A stretch of 60,448 bases of DNA from a virus. A program made the position numbers and the translations under genes. Below are positions 44,724 through 53,274 of the stretch, piece after piece. Location: positions 1 to 60,448 of the IMG/VR virus record IMGVR_UViG_3300010149_000020, one strand, 5' to 3'. The notes beneath the pieces were generated by a model that was not told the DNA's origin, made no database searches, and saw only the letters and a program-made list of their open reading frames with translations. Within the stretch, counting starts at the first letter, position 1; each line of letters starts with the position of its first letter.

Positions 44724-45853
44724 GAAATCATCTCCATTATTTCTTCAAGGGTTGATGGATAATAATCTCGCAAAATTTGAACAATCTCCTCATTCAATTT
44801 GGCCTTTGAGTCGCCTTGAGATTCGTCCCATGCTGCTTTGAAAATATCCATTGATCGTCGGATAATATCGCCAGTTAGTGCTGTATCCCACAATTCCATT
44901 CCAGCATTTGTCAAATCATTCGGATCAAAATACAATCCATGAGTCCCAGTTGCAACACCCCTCGACAACGCATTAACTGAGAAATCATTTCCTGCCGTCA
45001 AAGATACAGGTACTGGTACTCCATTATATGTGTAGCCGCTTTGAGGATCGGTATATTCAACATAAAGTTGATCAGGGCGTTTTTGCTCAAAATCACTCCA
45101 TCCAAGAGGTATTTGCAAAATCGGATCAACAGATCCTGAAACACCGCCTCTCCTTGGTTCTCGCCACGGCATTCCAAAGTCCTGTCTCAAAGGCAGACGT
45201 TGTGGAGGCTTCCACTTTTGTTTTGGAGGCAATGTTGAGTCTTTGATGTCATATACGGTGTATCCAAATCGAGGAGCCTCGCCCCATTGACCCATTCCCA
45301 TTGCCGCATCTCCAGCGAGATTTCGAGTGAGATTCATTTCCTCGTTCATTCCCAAGATGTCCATTGGAGTTCGTTCTCCAGAATACAGTTGTTGCAACTC
45401 ATCGGGAGTCAATTCCCCTGCTGTCCACATATGCGCCGTTCGATTGGCATTTCCTCTTTCACCACCCGCTACCCTTCTCCCAAGCCAAGCATCTCTTTGC
45501 TTATTTTCATTGACTCGGAAGAATGGATTCCTCAAAGGAAGTGCATTTGCGATTCCAATTGTTTCTTGCCCTCCCCGAAGAATGCTTAGAACTCCAGTGT
45601 TTGGCCTAATTTGACCAGTATAGTGGTTCATACCTGGCGCAATGTGAGGTACATTGATGTCGATATTGCGGAATGCTTCGACATTATGAGGGCGACCCCA
45701 TGTAAAACCACCTTCTTTCAAATCCCTTAATTCACGGTTTTTCTTGCTTTCCAAAGGATAGGCAATCACGCCATCGGTTGATACTGTTCCCAGATCAACT
45801 CGATCACGCTCGTTTTTCAAAACGAGATCAAAGGCTTGATTGAATGCTGCCAT
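44720..45853 (-). CDS. Tagged protein of unknown function
   Basis: 377 residues, start behind GGAGGGAT. The N-terminus AAFNQAFDLVLKNE is a clear version of the shared tag. Near the C-terminus a second similar stretch, SMDIFKAAWDESQG, occurs at about residue 340. The body is rich in Pro, Arg, Asp and aromatic residues (FGMPWREPRRGG, LYVEYTDPQSGYTYNGV) and shows no motif I know. Probably another cargo protein of the same set. Confidence 0.7.
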   Translation of the reverse strand: MAAFNQAFDLVLKNERDRVDLGTVSTDGVIAYPLESKKNRELRDLKEGGFTWGRPHNVEAFRNIDINVPHIAPGMNHYTGQIRPNTGVLSILRGGQETIGIANALPLRNPFFRVNENKQRDAWLGRRVAGGERGNANRTAHMWTAGELTPDELQQLYSGERTPMDILGMNEEMNLTRNLAGDAAMGMGQWGEAPRFGYTVYDIKDSTLPPKQKWKPPQRLPLRQDFGMPWREPRRGGVSGSVDPILQIPLGWSDFEQKRPDQLYVEYTDPQSGYTYNGVPVPVSLTAGNDFSVNALSRGVATGTHGLYFDPNDLTNAGMELWDTALTGDIIRRSMDIFKAAWDESQGDSKAKLNEEIVQILRDYYPSTLEEIMEMIS

Positions 45854-45865
45854 TTTATCCCTCCT

Positions 45866-46864
45866 TCAATGATTTACATAGTCAACGTTTTGAACATCGG
45901 GGCGATAACAAGCATCACATCTGGCATCCTTGCACGTCTTTGCAGGGTTTGTTTTATCTGTTGTCAAGCAAACCTCTTCTGGTCTTCGAGAAAGACTCTT
46001 ATCGGAAACAACTCCTGTCGTCAACAATTGAGGGAATTCCTCCAGCATATCGAGATATTTTTGTTCCATCAAAGGAACGCCTCTCTGTTCGTTAATATCG
46101 TTGTCAAGTGTTTGATCGATGTGAGGTATTGAAAGCCTCATCGCCACATTTGAAGGTAAAGTGCTTCTTGCATTCATGAGCCTCCTAACTGATTCCCATT
46201 CCCTTGTAGGAATCCAATTAAAAATATCGGGGTTCTTATCAGCAATTGCCGTCATCAAAGCCAAGTGTTCAGGTGAATCGGCATCTCCTGAGTCATGCCA
46301 GCGGAAATCTTGGAATGGCAGTGGAGCAACGCTATTGATCCCGTATTCTTCGGAAGCAAGAGCCGATGCCCAAAGTTGCGGATCGGTCTTCAAAGCATTG
46401 TAATTTCTCAAAAGATGTCTTTGCACATTGTTCATCGCGTATGTGTATGCCCTGGATGTACCTTCTTTGGGGTGAGCGTAGCAATTAGCGCATACCGATC
46501 CTGGAATCTCTCGAAGCCGACCTCCGACCTTACACATATGAGTTGGAAGCGAATAGGTTTGATTGAGCATTTTTCCAGGGCTTGAGTATCCACCACCCAT
46601 TGCATCTCTTGCTGCTTCCTTGCCACCCCACTTTGAGGCTGTAAAAGGAGCAATATCTCGGCCAGTCATATCCAGATCTGCATCAATTTTTTTACTACGC
46701 AATTTTGCAAATTCACGCTTGCCACGCGCATCCCTCATGATGTAGTCCAATGCAGATCTGTCATTCTTAGGAAAAGCCTCTCGACCAATGAGATCATCCA
46801 AATTAAAATTATTTGGATCAAGGGCTTTGACGAGTAAATCCCATGCGCGAGCAAAAACCGTCAT
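45866..46864 (-). CDS. Tagged GP88-like cysteine protein
   Basis: 332 residues. N-terminal tag TVFARAWDLLVKAL. The rest resembles the phage GP88 family: a SLPTHMC segment, then GSVCANCYAHPKEG (Cys125, Cys128), then FRWHDSGD (187-194), and a C-terminal cysteine cluster (VCLTTDK ... CKDARCDACYR). The cysteines suggest an iron-sulfur or zinc site; GP88 proteins have no established function to my knowledge. The 4-base overlap with the next gene shows it belongs to the cargo operon. Confidence 0.7.
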   Translation of the reverse strand: MTVFARAWDLLVKALDPNNFNLDDLIGREAFPKNDRSALDYIMRDARGKREFAKLRSKKIDADLDMTGRDIAPFTASKWGGKEAARDAMGGGYSSPGKMLNQTYSLPTHMCKVGGRLREIPGSVCANCYAHPKEGTSRAYTYAMNNVQRHLLRNYNALKTDPQLWASALASEEYGINSVAPLPFQDFRWHDSGDADSPEHLALMTAIADKNPDIFNWIPTREWESVRRLMNARSTLPSNVAMRLSIPHIDQTLDNDINEQRGVPLMEQKYLDMLEEFPQLLTTGVVSDKSLSRRPEEVCLTTDKTNPAKTCKDARCDACYRPDVQNVDYVNH

Positions 46865-47244
46865 TCATCTCCCCTCACTTTACGGTGAAGGTTTTGCAAT
46901 GTTTGCGTTGGTAATTCACTCGTTTCGCTTTTCTTAGGGCGTTTTTGTTCGCCTTCTTTCTTTCGAGGAACGCCTCTTGCACGATCCAGAAGATTTTGAA
47001 TTGAAGGTGGGAGAGGCTCGTCCTTAGTTGGGGCATCTTTTGAAGATGTCTTGAATCCCGTGATAGCAGGTTTGCTGTAATCCTTTGGGGGTTTTTGAGG
47101 GGTTTTTTGAGACATCACATTATCAACCGCCGCATCTATGTCATTTTCCATATTTGCACTTGGCTTGTGAGGATAACGGGTTTTGTAGGGATTATCCCTG
47201 CCCTTCATGATCAGCCACGCTTTTTGGAACGTAGCATCCGCCAT
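46861..47244 (-). CDS. Small basic tagged protein
   Basis: 127 residues. It starts with ATFQKAWLIMKGR, a variant of the shared tag with the Asp after Trp lost. The remainder is Lys/Pro/Ser-rich and probably disordered (KTPQKPPKDYSKP, RKKEGEQKRPKKSE). It may be a DNA-binding or carrier protein. Thirty-nine bases of untranslated sequence precede it. Confidence 0.65.
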   Translation of the reverse strand: MADATFQKAWLIMKGRDNPYKTRYPHKPSANMENDIDAAVDNVMSQKTPQKPPKDYSKPAITGFKTSSKDAPTKDEPLPPSIQNLLDRARGVPRKKEGEQKRPKKSETSELPTQTLQNLHRKVRGDE

Positions 47245-47283
47245 AAAGATCGGTAAATGGGCTTTGGATTTGAATATGTTGAT

Positions 47284-48618
47284 TCAATACTGCTCTAAAA
47301 GGGTTCTTTGTACCGAGGGCGGGACATCAAACGCACTCATCCCAATGGCTCTTGAAACAGGCGGGACTACTACATTTCCAAGTGCAGTATCAATTGCTTT
47401 TTGTCGTTTCCCAGTAGTGTATGTTTCATGGGTTATCTCTCGACCATCTGGATGCATCATTGAGGAGAGATCATAATTTGGATCAAAACCTTGTATCGCC
47501 AAAAATTCTTCTGGCGTAAATAATCGATCCCACATCACAGCAGGTCTGTTATGCGTCAATCCTGAAAGATGTTGGTCAGCAGCATATGTGTGTGCAAAGG
47601 ATCTTTTTTGTTTATTTCTTGACACACCATCTCGCCATTGAGATGTTTGATTGCCAGGATTGATCGCTCCGCTAATGGCGACCTGTGGCCCATCTCCAAG
47701 TATTCTTATTGCTTCGGGCGTCAAATTGCCTTTGTCCATCAATTCTTGCATTTTTGCATTTGCTCTGCCTTTATTCTCTCTATGCTCTCTTGCCAAATGC
47801 GGGAGAATATCCAACACGGTTGGGTTTGGCAAACGCCCCGCTGGAGCATTCTTTCGACCTTTTGATTTGTAATGTGTTGGTTTTTTATTCCATCCTTCAC
47901 CAATGAACATTCGGTTTCGAGTAGTTGGTGCGCCATAATCAATGGCATTCATCCGAGGATTTTGATCTGTACCTGCCTTGCCTTTTCCAGAAAGAATATC
48001 CCACACAATTTTCTTGAAGTCTCTGTCCAAACCAGCAAACAACTCAGGATGGTCGAGCATAACTGGAATTGCTTCTTTGGCTTGTTCCATCGACCAAGAA
48101 TTCAAATTTATGTCTGGGTGTTTCTTCATTTCCTGTGCAGTATAAAGCGAATTGAAGATAGGAGGCAATCCCTCTTTGGCACGTGCAAGTCTTTCACTTG
48201 CAGTTAAACCTGAGTTCCCTGCGGAAGTCAATTTTTGGCAAGGCGGTGATGGATGATAATGAATTTTCTTTTCTCCTGCGATGTCTGCATATCTTTCAAT
48301 TAAGTCATCTGGATGCGTTTGCCCCTGTTCCATGCCAATGTAAGCAGAGATAATTTCCTGATCAGGATCATTGTCCCTCCTCACTTTATTTGCAAGATCC
48401 CACATCTCAGTTGATGCAAGCGTAGGGATTCCTGCTAATTTGAATCCTTGACCAAAACCGTCTATTCCCGCATACTCTTCGATCAAACCAGTATTTGGGC
48501 GCATATCGACAGGAGGAAACCTTGCTTTATATCTTGCACTCATTTCCTCAAGGTCTTCGGATGTCATGGATTTCCACAACATGTCCGAGAAAGCAAACTC
48601 GAATAAAGGCTCGGTCAT
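47284..48618 (-). CDS. DNA cytosine-5 methyltransferase, tag-like N-terminus
   Basis: 444 residues. C5-methyltransferase motifs: I, YAGIDGFGQGFKLAG (49-63); IV, SPPCQKLTSAG with catalytic Cys127; VIII, DYGAPTTRNRMFIG; IX, RLFTPEEFLAIQGF; X, ALGNVVVPPVSRAIG. Motif VI is altered (WSMEQ in place of ENV), so activity is not certain. The N-terminus LFEFAFSDMLWKSM is a looser version of the shared tag, outside the catalytic domain. It overlaps the upstream gene by 4 bases. Probably modifies viral or host DNA. Confidence 0.8.
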   Translation of the reverse strand: MTEPLFEFAFSDMLWKSMTSEDLEEMSARYKARFPPVDMRPNTGLIEEYAGIDGFGQGFKLAGIPTLASTEMWDLANKVRRDNDPDQEIISAYIGMEQGQTHPDDLIERYADIAGEKKIHYHPSPPCQKLTSAGNSGLTASERLARAKEGLPPIFNSLYTAQEMKKHPDINLNSWSMEQAKEAIPVMLDHPELFAGLDRDFKKIVWDILSGKGKAGTDQNPRMNAIDYGAPTTRNRMFIGEGWNKKPTHYKSKGRKNAPAGRLPNPTVLDILPHLAREHRENKGRANAKMQELMDKGNLTPEAIRILGDGPQVAISGAINPGNQTSQWRDGVSRNKQKRSFAHTYAADQHLSGLTHNRPAVMWDRLFTPEEFLAIQGFDPNYDLSSMMHPDGREITHETYTTGKRQKAIDTALGNVVVPPVSRAIGMSAFDVPPSVQRTLLEQY

Positions 48619-49061
48619 GATCTCCCCTCTTTTGAGGCATATGCTTCATCCATATCAGGATACCGATAACTCAACCGATCCGCTTGTTGGAGCATTTGAA
48701 CAAAATTCCACCATTCTCCTTCATCCATTGAAGGGTTGCCTTGAGCAAAAAGACGGATGTTCTTCGGATCAAGGCGATCTCTCATCATGATGTGTCCGTA
48801 TTCTTCTGTACCAAAATCATAACCTTCGTCTAAAGGATCGAGAATCTCAGTTTCGGGAGTCGTATCAAATCCAAGCATTGCTGGACCCGATTCATCAATC
48901 ATGTTTTGATACGCGTAAGTGATTGCATCTTCCTCATGCGGCGATCCGAATGAGTACGGGTGAAATCCTTCTTCGAGGATCTTTTTTGCGTTAGCGACGG
49001 ACGTGCCGTGCCAAAACTCAGGGTATCGGAACGCTTTCCAAACGAGATCGAAGGCGGTCAT
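48615..49061 (-). CDS. Tagged ADP-ribosyltransferase-like protein
   Basis: 148 residues. N-terminal tag TAFDLVWKAFRY. This is followed directly by FWHGTSVANAKKILEEGFHP, the His-Gly-Thr strand and helix typical of the NAD-binding start of PARP/Tpt1-type ADP-ribosyltransferases, then DAITYAYQNM (the Tyr-containing helix) and a strand-rich end. The third catalytic residue is not certain. If active it could modify host proteins or RNA, as T4 Alt and Mod do. Confidence 0.6.
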   Translation of the reverse strand: MTAFDLVWKAFRYPEFWHGTSVANAKKILEEGFHPYSFGSPHEEDAITYAYQNMIDESGPAMLGFDTTPETEILDPLDEGYDFGTEEYGHIMMRDRLDPKNIRLFAQGNPSMDEGEWWNFVQMLQQADRLSYRYPDMDEAYASKEGRS

Positions 49062-49342
49062 TCCATTCCCTCCATCATTGAACCTTTGTCGTAGTCGTCC
49101 ATGTAAGAATGCAAAACTGCCCCCATCATGGCTTTGTATTGAGGTCCGTATTTGTCCGTTTGAGATGCTTCTTCGAGGTATCTCAACAACTCATCATCAT
49201 TTGTTAAAATCGTATGCCAAGTCATAGGCTTCCACCCCATCGCCTTTTCCACCTCCGCTATTTTGTCAAAGGTCGCATAATAGGATATGGACTTTCCATT
49301 GATTGCCTTTATCATGCCCCAAGCGGTGTCGAAGGCGGTCAA
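49058..49342 (-). CDS. Small tagged protein, unknown
   Basis: 94 residues if it starts at TTG 49342, which gives the canonical tag TAFDTAWGMIKAI and a TTGA overlap with the previous stop; a GTG six bases upstream is also possible. The remaining ~80 residues are helical and acidic (DDELLRYLEEASQTDKY), without a motif. Possibly a small effector carried by the tag. Confidence 0.65.
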   Translation of the reverse strand: MTAFDTAWGMIKAINGKSISYYATFDKIAEVEKAMGWKPMTWHTILTNDDELLRYLEEASQTDKYGPQYKAMMGAVLHSYMDDYDKGSMMEGME

Positions 49343-50211
49343 TTCCACACCGCCTTAACTCGATTTTTGGTTTCGTTGAACTTGTTCTTGGCTGCAACCC
49401 TCAACGTGGGATTCTTGATCTTGTGTGCCAATCTTCGAGCCTTCTTGAGATCGGAATACTTCAATCCACAGTCAATGCCACTCTTTTCGCACCACTTAAC
49501 GAGATCCTCAGTAGCAAGGTTTGCTCCTGATCCTTCAACGAAAGGACATCCGCCCAATCCGCCAATGCTTGAATCGAATTCTCGAACACCATTTTCATAA
49601 CCTATGGCAACATTGTTCATCAAATGCTTGCCATGATGGAGATGCAATGCCAAATCGACGGTGAATTCGTGAGCAGTATCAATCCCTGATGCAATGTCAT
49701 AAGGTTGAGCAGTTCCTTTCGTATCACAAAGGACGATGGTCTTTCCAAATCGAAGACCATGTTGAACAGCGATGGCGAGATCCTCATTATTTGCATCAAA
49801 GGCTTCGGACAGGTACACTCGAATAGATTCTCTTGGAATACCCTGGAGGCACTTCTCGTAATTGTCAAGGATCTGTTTCATTTTTAATCCATAATTGGCG
49901 ATATTAAACGATTCGACAGGTGAAAAGAAAATGTTGTACCGATCCATTCCGCTATCCTTGGCTCGGTCGAGTCCACGTTGATTCGGAACGAGTACGGAGA
50001 ATCCTTCCTTATCATCGAAAGCATCGCAGATCTCCTCTGCATCAGCCATGTTTGGGACAGCCTTGGGATGGACAAAGGATGCGATTTCGATGTGATCGAG
50101 GCCAGCGTCCCTCAGCAACTGGATAAGATGGATCTTGTCCTCGGTGGACGGGACGAATGGCAGGTTTTGTAGCCCATCACGTGGCCCAACTTCAAAAATC
50201 CTAATCACCAT
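49339..50211 (-). CDS. Hydroxymethylglutaryl-CoA lyase homologue (DRE-TIM family)
   Basis: 290 residues, full family length, with no tag. It begins EVGPRDGLQN (catalytic Arg11-Asp12), has IEIASFVHPKAVPNMAD, the metal-site His190 and His192 (LHLHH), and SIGGLGGCPF with the loop Cys222, then GANLATEDLV. These are the key residues of HMG-CoA lyase, which splits HMG-CoA into acetyl-CoA and acetoacetate. The residue after the HxH is His where Asp is usual. A related DRE-TIM lyase is possible. It overlaps tagged genes on both sides (4 and 7 bases), so it belongs to the viral operon. Confidence 0.85.
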   Translation of the reverse strand: MVIRIFEVGPRDGLQNLPFVPSTEDKIHLIQLLRDAGLDHIEIASFVHPKAVPNMADAEEICDAFDDKEGFSVLVPNQRGLDRAKDSGMDRYNIFFSPVESFNIANYGLKMKQILDNYEKCLQGIPRESIRVYLSEAFDANNEDLAIAVQHGLRFGKTIVLCDTKGTAQPYDIASGIDTAHEFTVDLALHLHHGKHLMNNVAIGYENGVREFDSSIGGLGGCPFVEGSGANLATEDLVKWCEKSGIDCGLKYSDLKKARRLAHKIKNPTLRVAAKNKFNETKNRVKAVWN

Positions 50212-50759
50212 CCCGCCTCCCTAAGTTGCTGGCGATACTCATTTAATTGACCCTTTCGCCTATCCTTCGCTTGAAGCCATTCAAAAAAAGCGTCGTCAGC
50301 AGCATCCAGATCCTCCATTTCGGAAACCTCAAGCATTGCTTGTTGTCGCCCCTTTTCAGTCATAGGCCAGCGTATCTCTTCTAAATCCATACTTGGTTCT
50401 GGTCCTTGTTCGTGAATAGAAATGTGCTTTGGATCAATGCGGTGTGGATGACCGTGAGTTATTATTTCAGGAAGATTTGAAGTTGTATTCATTCGCCTGT
50501 GAGGAACAGATGCAACTCCCTCGTCTGTGATGTGTAGTATGGTTGGTGGGCTTCCTGAACGGGTCGCCTGTTTCCTCGCATGATACCTTGCCTCTTTTTC
50601 ATCCACCGCCATGAAAAAGGCAGCAGGGTTGCGTCTAAAAGAGGGGCGAGGATCTTTTTGGGCTTTTGTTCCACCACTTAGGATCTTTTCTGCCGAAGAC
50701 AAATCTGTGCCGTGATACGGCATTTTCAACAAAGACCAAGCGGTGTCAAAGGGATTCAT
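50205..50759 (-). CDS. Tagged ADP-ribosyltransferase-like protein
   Basis: 184 residues. N-terminal tag NPFDTAWSLLKMP, then at once YHGTDLSSAEKILSGGTK, the His-Gly-Thr segment of ADP-ribosyltransferases, and AAFFMAVDEKEARYHARKQA, matching the following strand and helix of toxins in that class. A later strand pair (TILHITDEG) fits the fold. The C-terminal ~70 residues are acidic and helical. The final catalytic Glu cannot be fixed by eye. Confidence 0.6.
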   Translation of the reverse strand: MNPFDTAWSLLKMPYHGTDLSSAEKILSGGTKAQKDPRPSFRRNPAAFFMAVDEKEARYHARKQATRSGSPPTILHITDEGVASVPHRRMNTTSNLPEIITHGHPHRIDPKHISIHEQGPEPSMDLEEIRWPMTEKGRQQAMLEVSEMEDLDAADDAFFEWLQAKDRRKGQLNEYRQQLREAGW

Positions 50760-51130
50760 TCTTGATATTCCCTCCAGATTCCATTCAAGTATTTTGAGAG
50801 GCGATAAAGCCCAACGTTGGTTATTTTTCCAGTTCTTTTGTCCAAAATGTTCACATTGTTTGTATGTCCAGACAATGGGTGGTCGTCGGGGTAAGGCTCA
50901 AGCATACCCTTTGCCTTTGCTTCATCGTATGACATTGTTTCGTAATGAGGATTCATTAAATGAGGGTTGCCCTCTTGGATTTCGATGTAATCGGGCAAAA
51001 CCCTTCCATTCAATGCGGCTTGAACCATTTGATTGGATAAACCAAAAATCCGATCAACATTCGGATTTGGCTTTGAGTCGTCAAACTCTTCGCTTTTCAT
51101 CAAGTCCCAAGCCGTGTCAAATGCCGTCAT
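50756..51130 (-). CDS. Small tagged protein, unknown
   Basis: 124 residues with the canonical tag TAFDTAWDLMKSE at the N-terminus, an acidic Asn/Pro-rich linker, then a small mixed alpha/beta domain (IFGLSNQMVQAALNGRVLP, IEIQEGNPHLMNPHYETM, SYDEAKAKGML). No motif recognised. Overlaps both neighbours by 4 bases. Confidence 0.65.
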   Translation of the reverse strand: MTAFDTAWDLMKSEEFDDSKPNPNVDRIFGLSNQMVQAALNGRVLPDYIEIQEGNPHLMNPHYETMSYDEAKAKGMLEPYPDDHPLSGHTNNVNILDKRTGKITNVGLYRLSKYLNGIWREYQE

Positions 51131-51420
51131 GTGTTATCCCTCCGCCATTCGTGTTCGGACATGAAATTGATTAAAGGATCGTCAATCAAGCCTTCTTTTG
51201 CCGCTTGTTCGGTGCAATCAAAGCATAAGTCAGTATTATGATGGGGGAAACCCCACTTCTCTTTCTTTCCACATTGACACATTTTATGGCAAGTGCATTC
51301 ACCGCTATATTTGCGGTGTGAATAATGAGGATAATATCCATTCAAGCGTAATTCGCAACCTGCTTTGTGATTTGGCAACGCTTCTTTTACCAAGCCCCAA
51401 GCGGTGTCAAAGGCGGTCAT
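51127..51420 (-). CDS. Small tagged cysteine-rich protein
   Basis: 97 residues: canonical tag TAFDTAWGLVKEA, then a Cys/His-rich region with HKAGCEL, ECTCHKMCQCGKKEKWG, HHNTDLCFDC. The pattern could hold one or two zinc ions. The tail is acidic. Function unknown; small zinc proteins are frequent here. Confidence 0.65.
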   Translation of the reverse strand: MTAFDTAWGLVKEALPNHKAGCELRLNGYYPHYSHRKYSGECTCHKMCQCGKKEKWGFPHHNTDLCFDCTEQAAKEGLIDDPLINFMSEHEWRRDNT

Positions 51421-52805
51421 TCCTCATCACCCCAATTGATTTCGTCCGATGGGCTGTATTTGGATCCCTTTTTGGGAAGGAGGTTCAACATTGCTTGATT
51501 TGCAGATGGATAACTGACTGGTCGAGGGAGCCTTGTCATCGGTTTTCCTTTTGGTTTGAACACATAACGGTCTTCGATCATCTCTGCTTGAGCATGATTT
51601 AACCAAGCCATGAGTTCGTTGCGCCTGTCGTTATCGTCAATATAAGATGGATCAACCTCAACATATGGGCTTTTGAACCGATAAGCGGGATAGCCTCGAT
51701 ATATGTTGGGATTATTTTTGTATTCTTGCCGAGTTAATGCGGTATGAGATGCTAAGAAACCTTCTGGATCTCCAAGCAATAGGTCGCGTGGTTCGTGAAT
51801 GCTCTGCGTGTGAATGTACGGATCTCTTTCTCGAACCGATTCTGCAAGAGATTCCCTCATTTGAACCTGCCCAATGAGGTCTTGAATCTTAGAGGGGAGC
51901 ATCGAATAACTTGTAGGAATCGGTTCTTTTCCTGCCAATACCTTCTTTTTGTGCCTTTTTAATTCACTTAACAAAGGTTTTGTCAATCGCTTTGCATTCC
52001 AGATCCGATCAGCCTGTTTATCAGCGTATCCGTGCGTAAAGTAATCGTTATTCAATCCGCTATCCATCACCCGATCCATTGCAGCATTTTCCAAATTTTG
52101 AAAAATTCTGTCAACCATGGTTGGAGACTTCATTCGGCCTCGACGAGGAATGCTCAACAAACGTGGATTGGCTTTCTCTCGCTTTTCATATCGGGATCCA
52201 ACATCGGGATGCACCCTCAAACCTCTCATCACGCCCTGATCTCTTTGGTTTGTACGAACAACCTCATCTGTCAGACTGTCATACACGATGGGGGGGGCAT
52301 TGTTTTGAAGCATATATGCAACCTTTTCTTGCATTGAATTCATTTCACCAAGGCTGTCTGCACGGAATGAACGGTATCCGCTCATTTCTTCTTTGTCCTG
52401 CGCTCTGTGGCTATATCCACTTCCTAACGAAGCATTTCTAATGAATCCATAGTGCGGATCTGCAAGTGAATGGGCTTCGTGGCCTCCTTCATGGGATGCC
52501 GTGTTAGCAATCTCACGAATCATCGCTTCTTCAAGGAGATCTTCGTTGGAAAGTCCGATTCGATTTGCTCGACGCCTCATTTCGGGTAAATTGATCCACA
52601 TATTGTCAACGGTGGTTTGAAAATCCTTTCGAGAATGCTTTTTTCCCTCGTTATCCCGTTTATCCCTTGCACCTTGGAATTTGTATCCTACATTGCTCCC
52701 CGAACGGATACCAGCCCAATCCCTCCCCAGACCTGGTTGAATGAATTTCCCATCAAGAATAAAATCCATTTTGGCTAATGCAACATTGTGTGCATCGCCG
52801 CCCAT
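51417..52805 (-). CDS. Zincin-type metalloprotease-like protein, no tag
   Basis: 462 residues. A zinc-protease helix is present at about residues 93-112: MIREIANTASHEGGHEAHS, with HEGGH as HExxH (His105, Glu106, His109). The Gly-turn and third ligand are not obvious. The N-terminus (MGGDAHNVALAKMDFIL) lacks the shared tag. The rest is Arg/Lys-rich with no further motif. It could process viral or host proteins. It overlaps the next tagged gene by 4 bases and is preceded by small genes. Confidence 0.65.
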   Translation of the reverse strand: MGGDAHNVALAKMDFILDGKFIQPGLGRDWAGIRSGSNVGYKFQGARDKRDNEGKKHSRKDFQTTVDNMWINLPEMRRRANRIGLSNEDLLEEAMIREIANTASHEGGHEAHSLADPHYGFIRNASLGSGYSHRAQDKEEMSGYRSFRADSLGEMNSMQEKVAYMLQNNAPPIVYDSLTDEVVRTNQRDQGVMRGLRVHPDVGSRYEKREKANPRLLSIPRRGRMKSPTMVDRIFQNLENAAMDRVMDSGLNNDYFTHGYADKQADRIWNAKRLTKPLLSELKRHKKKVLAGKEPIPTSYSMLPSKIQDLIGQVQMRESLAESVRERDPYIHTQSIHEPRDLLLGDPEGFLASHTALTRQEYKNNPNIYRGYPAYRFKSPYVEVDPSYIDDNDRRNELMAWLNHAQAEMIEDRYVFKPKGKPMTRLPRPVSYPSANQAMLNLLPKKGSKYSPSDEINWGDEE

Positions 52806-52834
52806 GATAGGACATAAGGGTTTTTCTCTTCAAC

Positions 52835-52990
52835 TTACCCCAAGTAGTGGCACGTGTGCGCTCGCTTATCGGGAATCATTGCTGAACACACGTATTGCTC
52901 ATCCCGACCGATCCATTTCGACTCCGCCCACCACCCCGAACAAGCAAAATGCGTATTCAGTGTCGTATCCATGAAGGACCACCGATCCAT
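52835..52990 (-). CDS. Small Cys/His protein
   Basis: 51 residues from ATG 52990 (ATG at 52972 also in frame). Cys and His residues are spaced as a possible zinc site (FACSGWW ... YVCSAMI ... HTCHYLG), and it is Trp-rich. A TATA-like TTTTATATC lies at about 53008-53016 on the same strand, about 25 bases before the start region. Too short to place in a family. Confidence 0.45.
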   Translation of the reverse strand: MDRWSFMDTTLNTHFACSGWWAESKWIGRDEQYVCSAMIPDKRAHTCHYLG

Positions 52991-53018
52991 TGGGAGGGGG
53001 GACTCCGATATAAAATGA

Positions 53019-53129
53019 TCATTTTTGAAGCCAAGAATGATGCATTATGAGTCCGTAAAAATATCCAACGATTAAAAACAAAGCAATGGGGATCAAAAGT
53101 TTATCAGCGTTATCGATTTTTTTCGCCAT
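53019..53129 (-). CDS. Tiny membrane protein
   Basis: 36 residues: a basic start (MAKKIDNADKLL), one transmembrane helix (IPIALFLIVGYFYGLIM) and a short polar end. It begins inside the end of the previous small membrane gene (overlap of about 20 bases) behind AAGAG. Two such genes in a row recall small lysis or anchor proteins, but this is speculation. Confidence 0.5.
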   Translation of the reverse strand: MAKKIDNADKLLIPIALFLIVGYFYGLIMHHSWLQK

Positions 53130-53274
53130 CTCTTAATCCATCCCAACACAATTGTTGCAATTCCTCTTCGCTGGTGAAGATCACCACATTGCTGCCCCAA
53201 TCCTCAGTCGCAAGCCACATCGTCAAGAATCCAGCGATAAATGAAAGAACGAACAGTACGATTAAGGTTTTCAG
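53110..53274 (-). CDS. Small membrane or secreted protein
   Basis: About 54 residues. The N-terminal helix KTLIVLFVLSFIAGFLTMWLA is a transmembrane segment or signal anchor, followed by an acidic outer part (TSEEELQQLCWDGLRDG). The start is unclear: CTG at 53274 would give the 4-base overlap (CTGA) usual in this operon, and TTG at 53289 is the alternative. Overlaps the next small membrane gene. Confidence 0.45.
   Translation of the reverse strand: MKTLIVLFVLSFIAGFLTMWLATEDWGSNVVIFTSEEELQQLCWDGLRDGEKNR

Noticed and set aside
44172-44762. 196-codon plus-strand frame opposite the adenine methyltransferase
   Set aside because: Mirror of a gene with clear catalytic motifs; no start signal or known fold.
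47284-48618. Restriction-modification system partner for the methyltransferases
   Set aside because: No endonuclease gene next to any of the three methyltransferases; they look like orphan enzymes.
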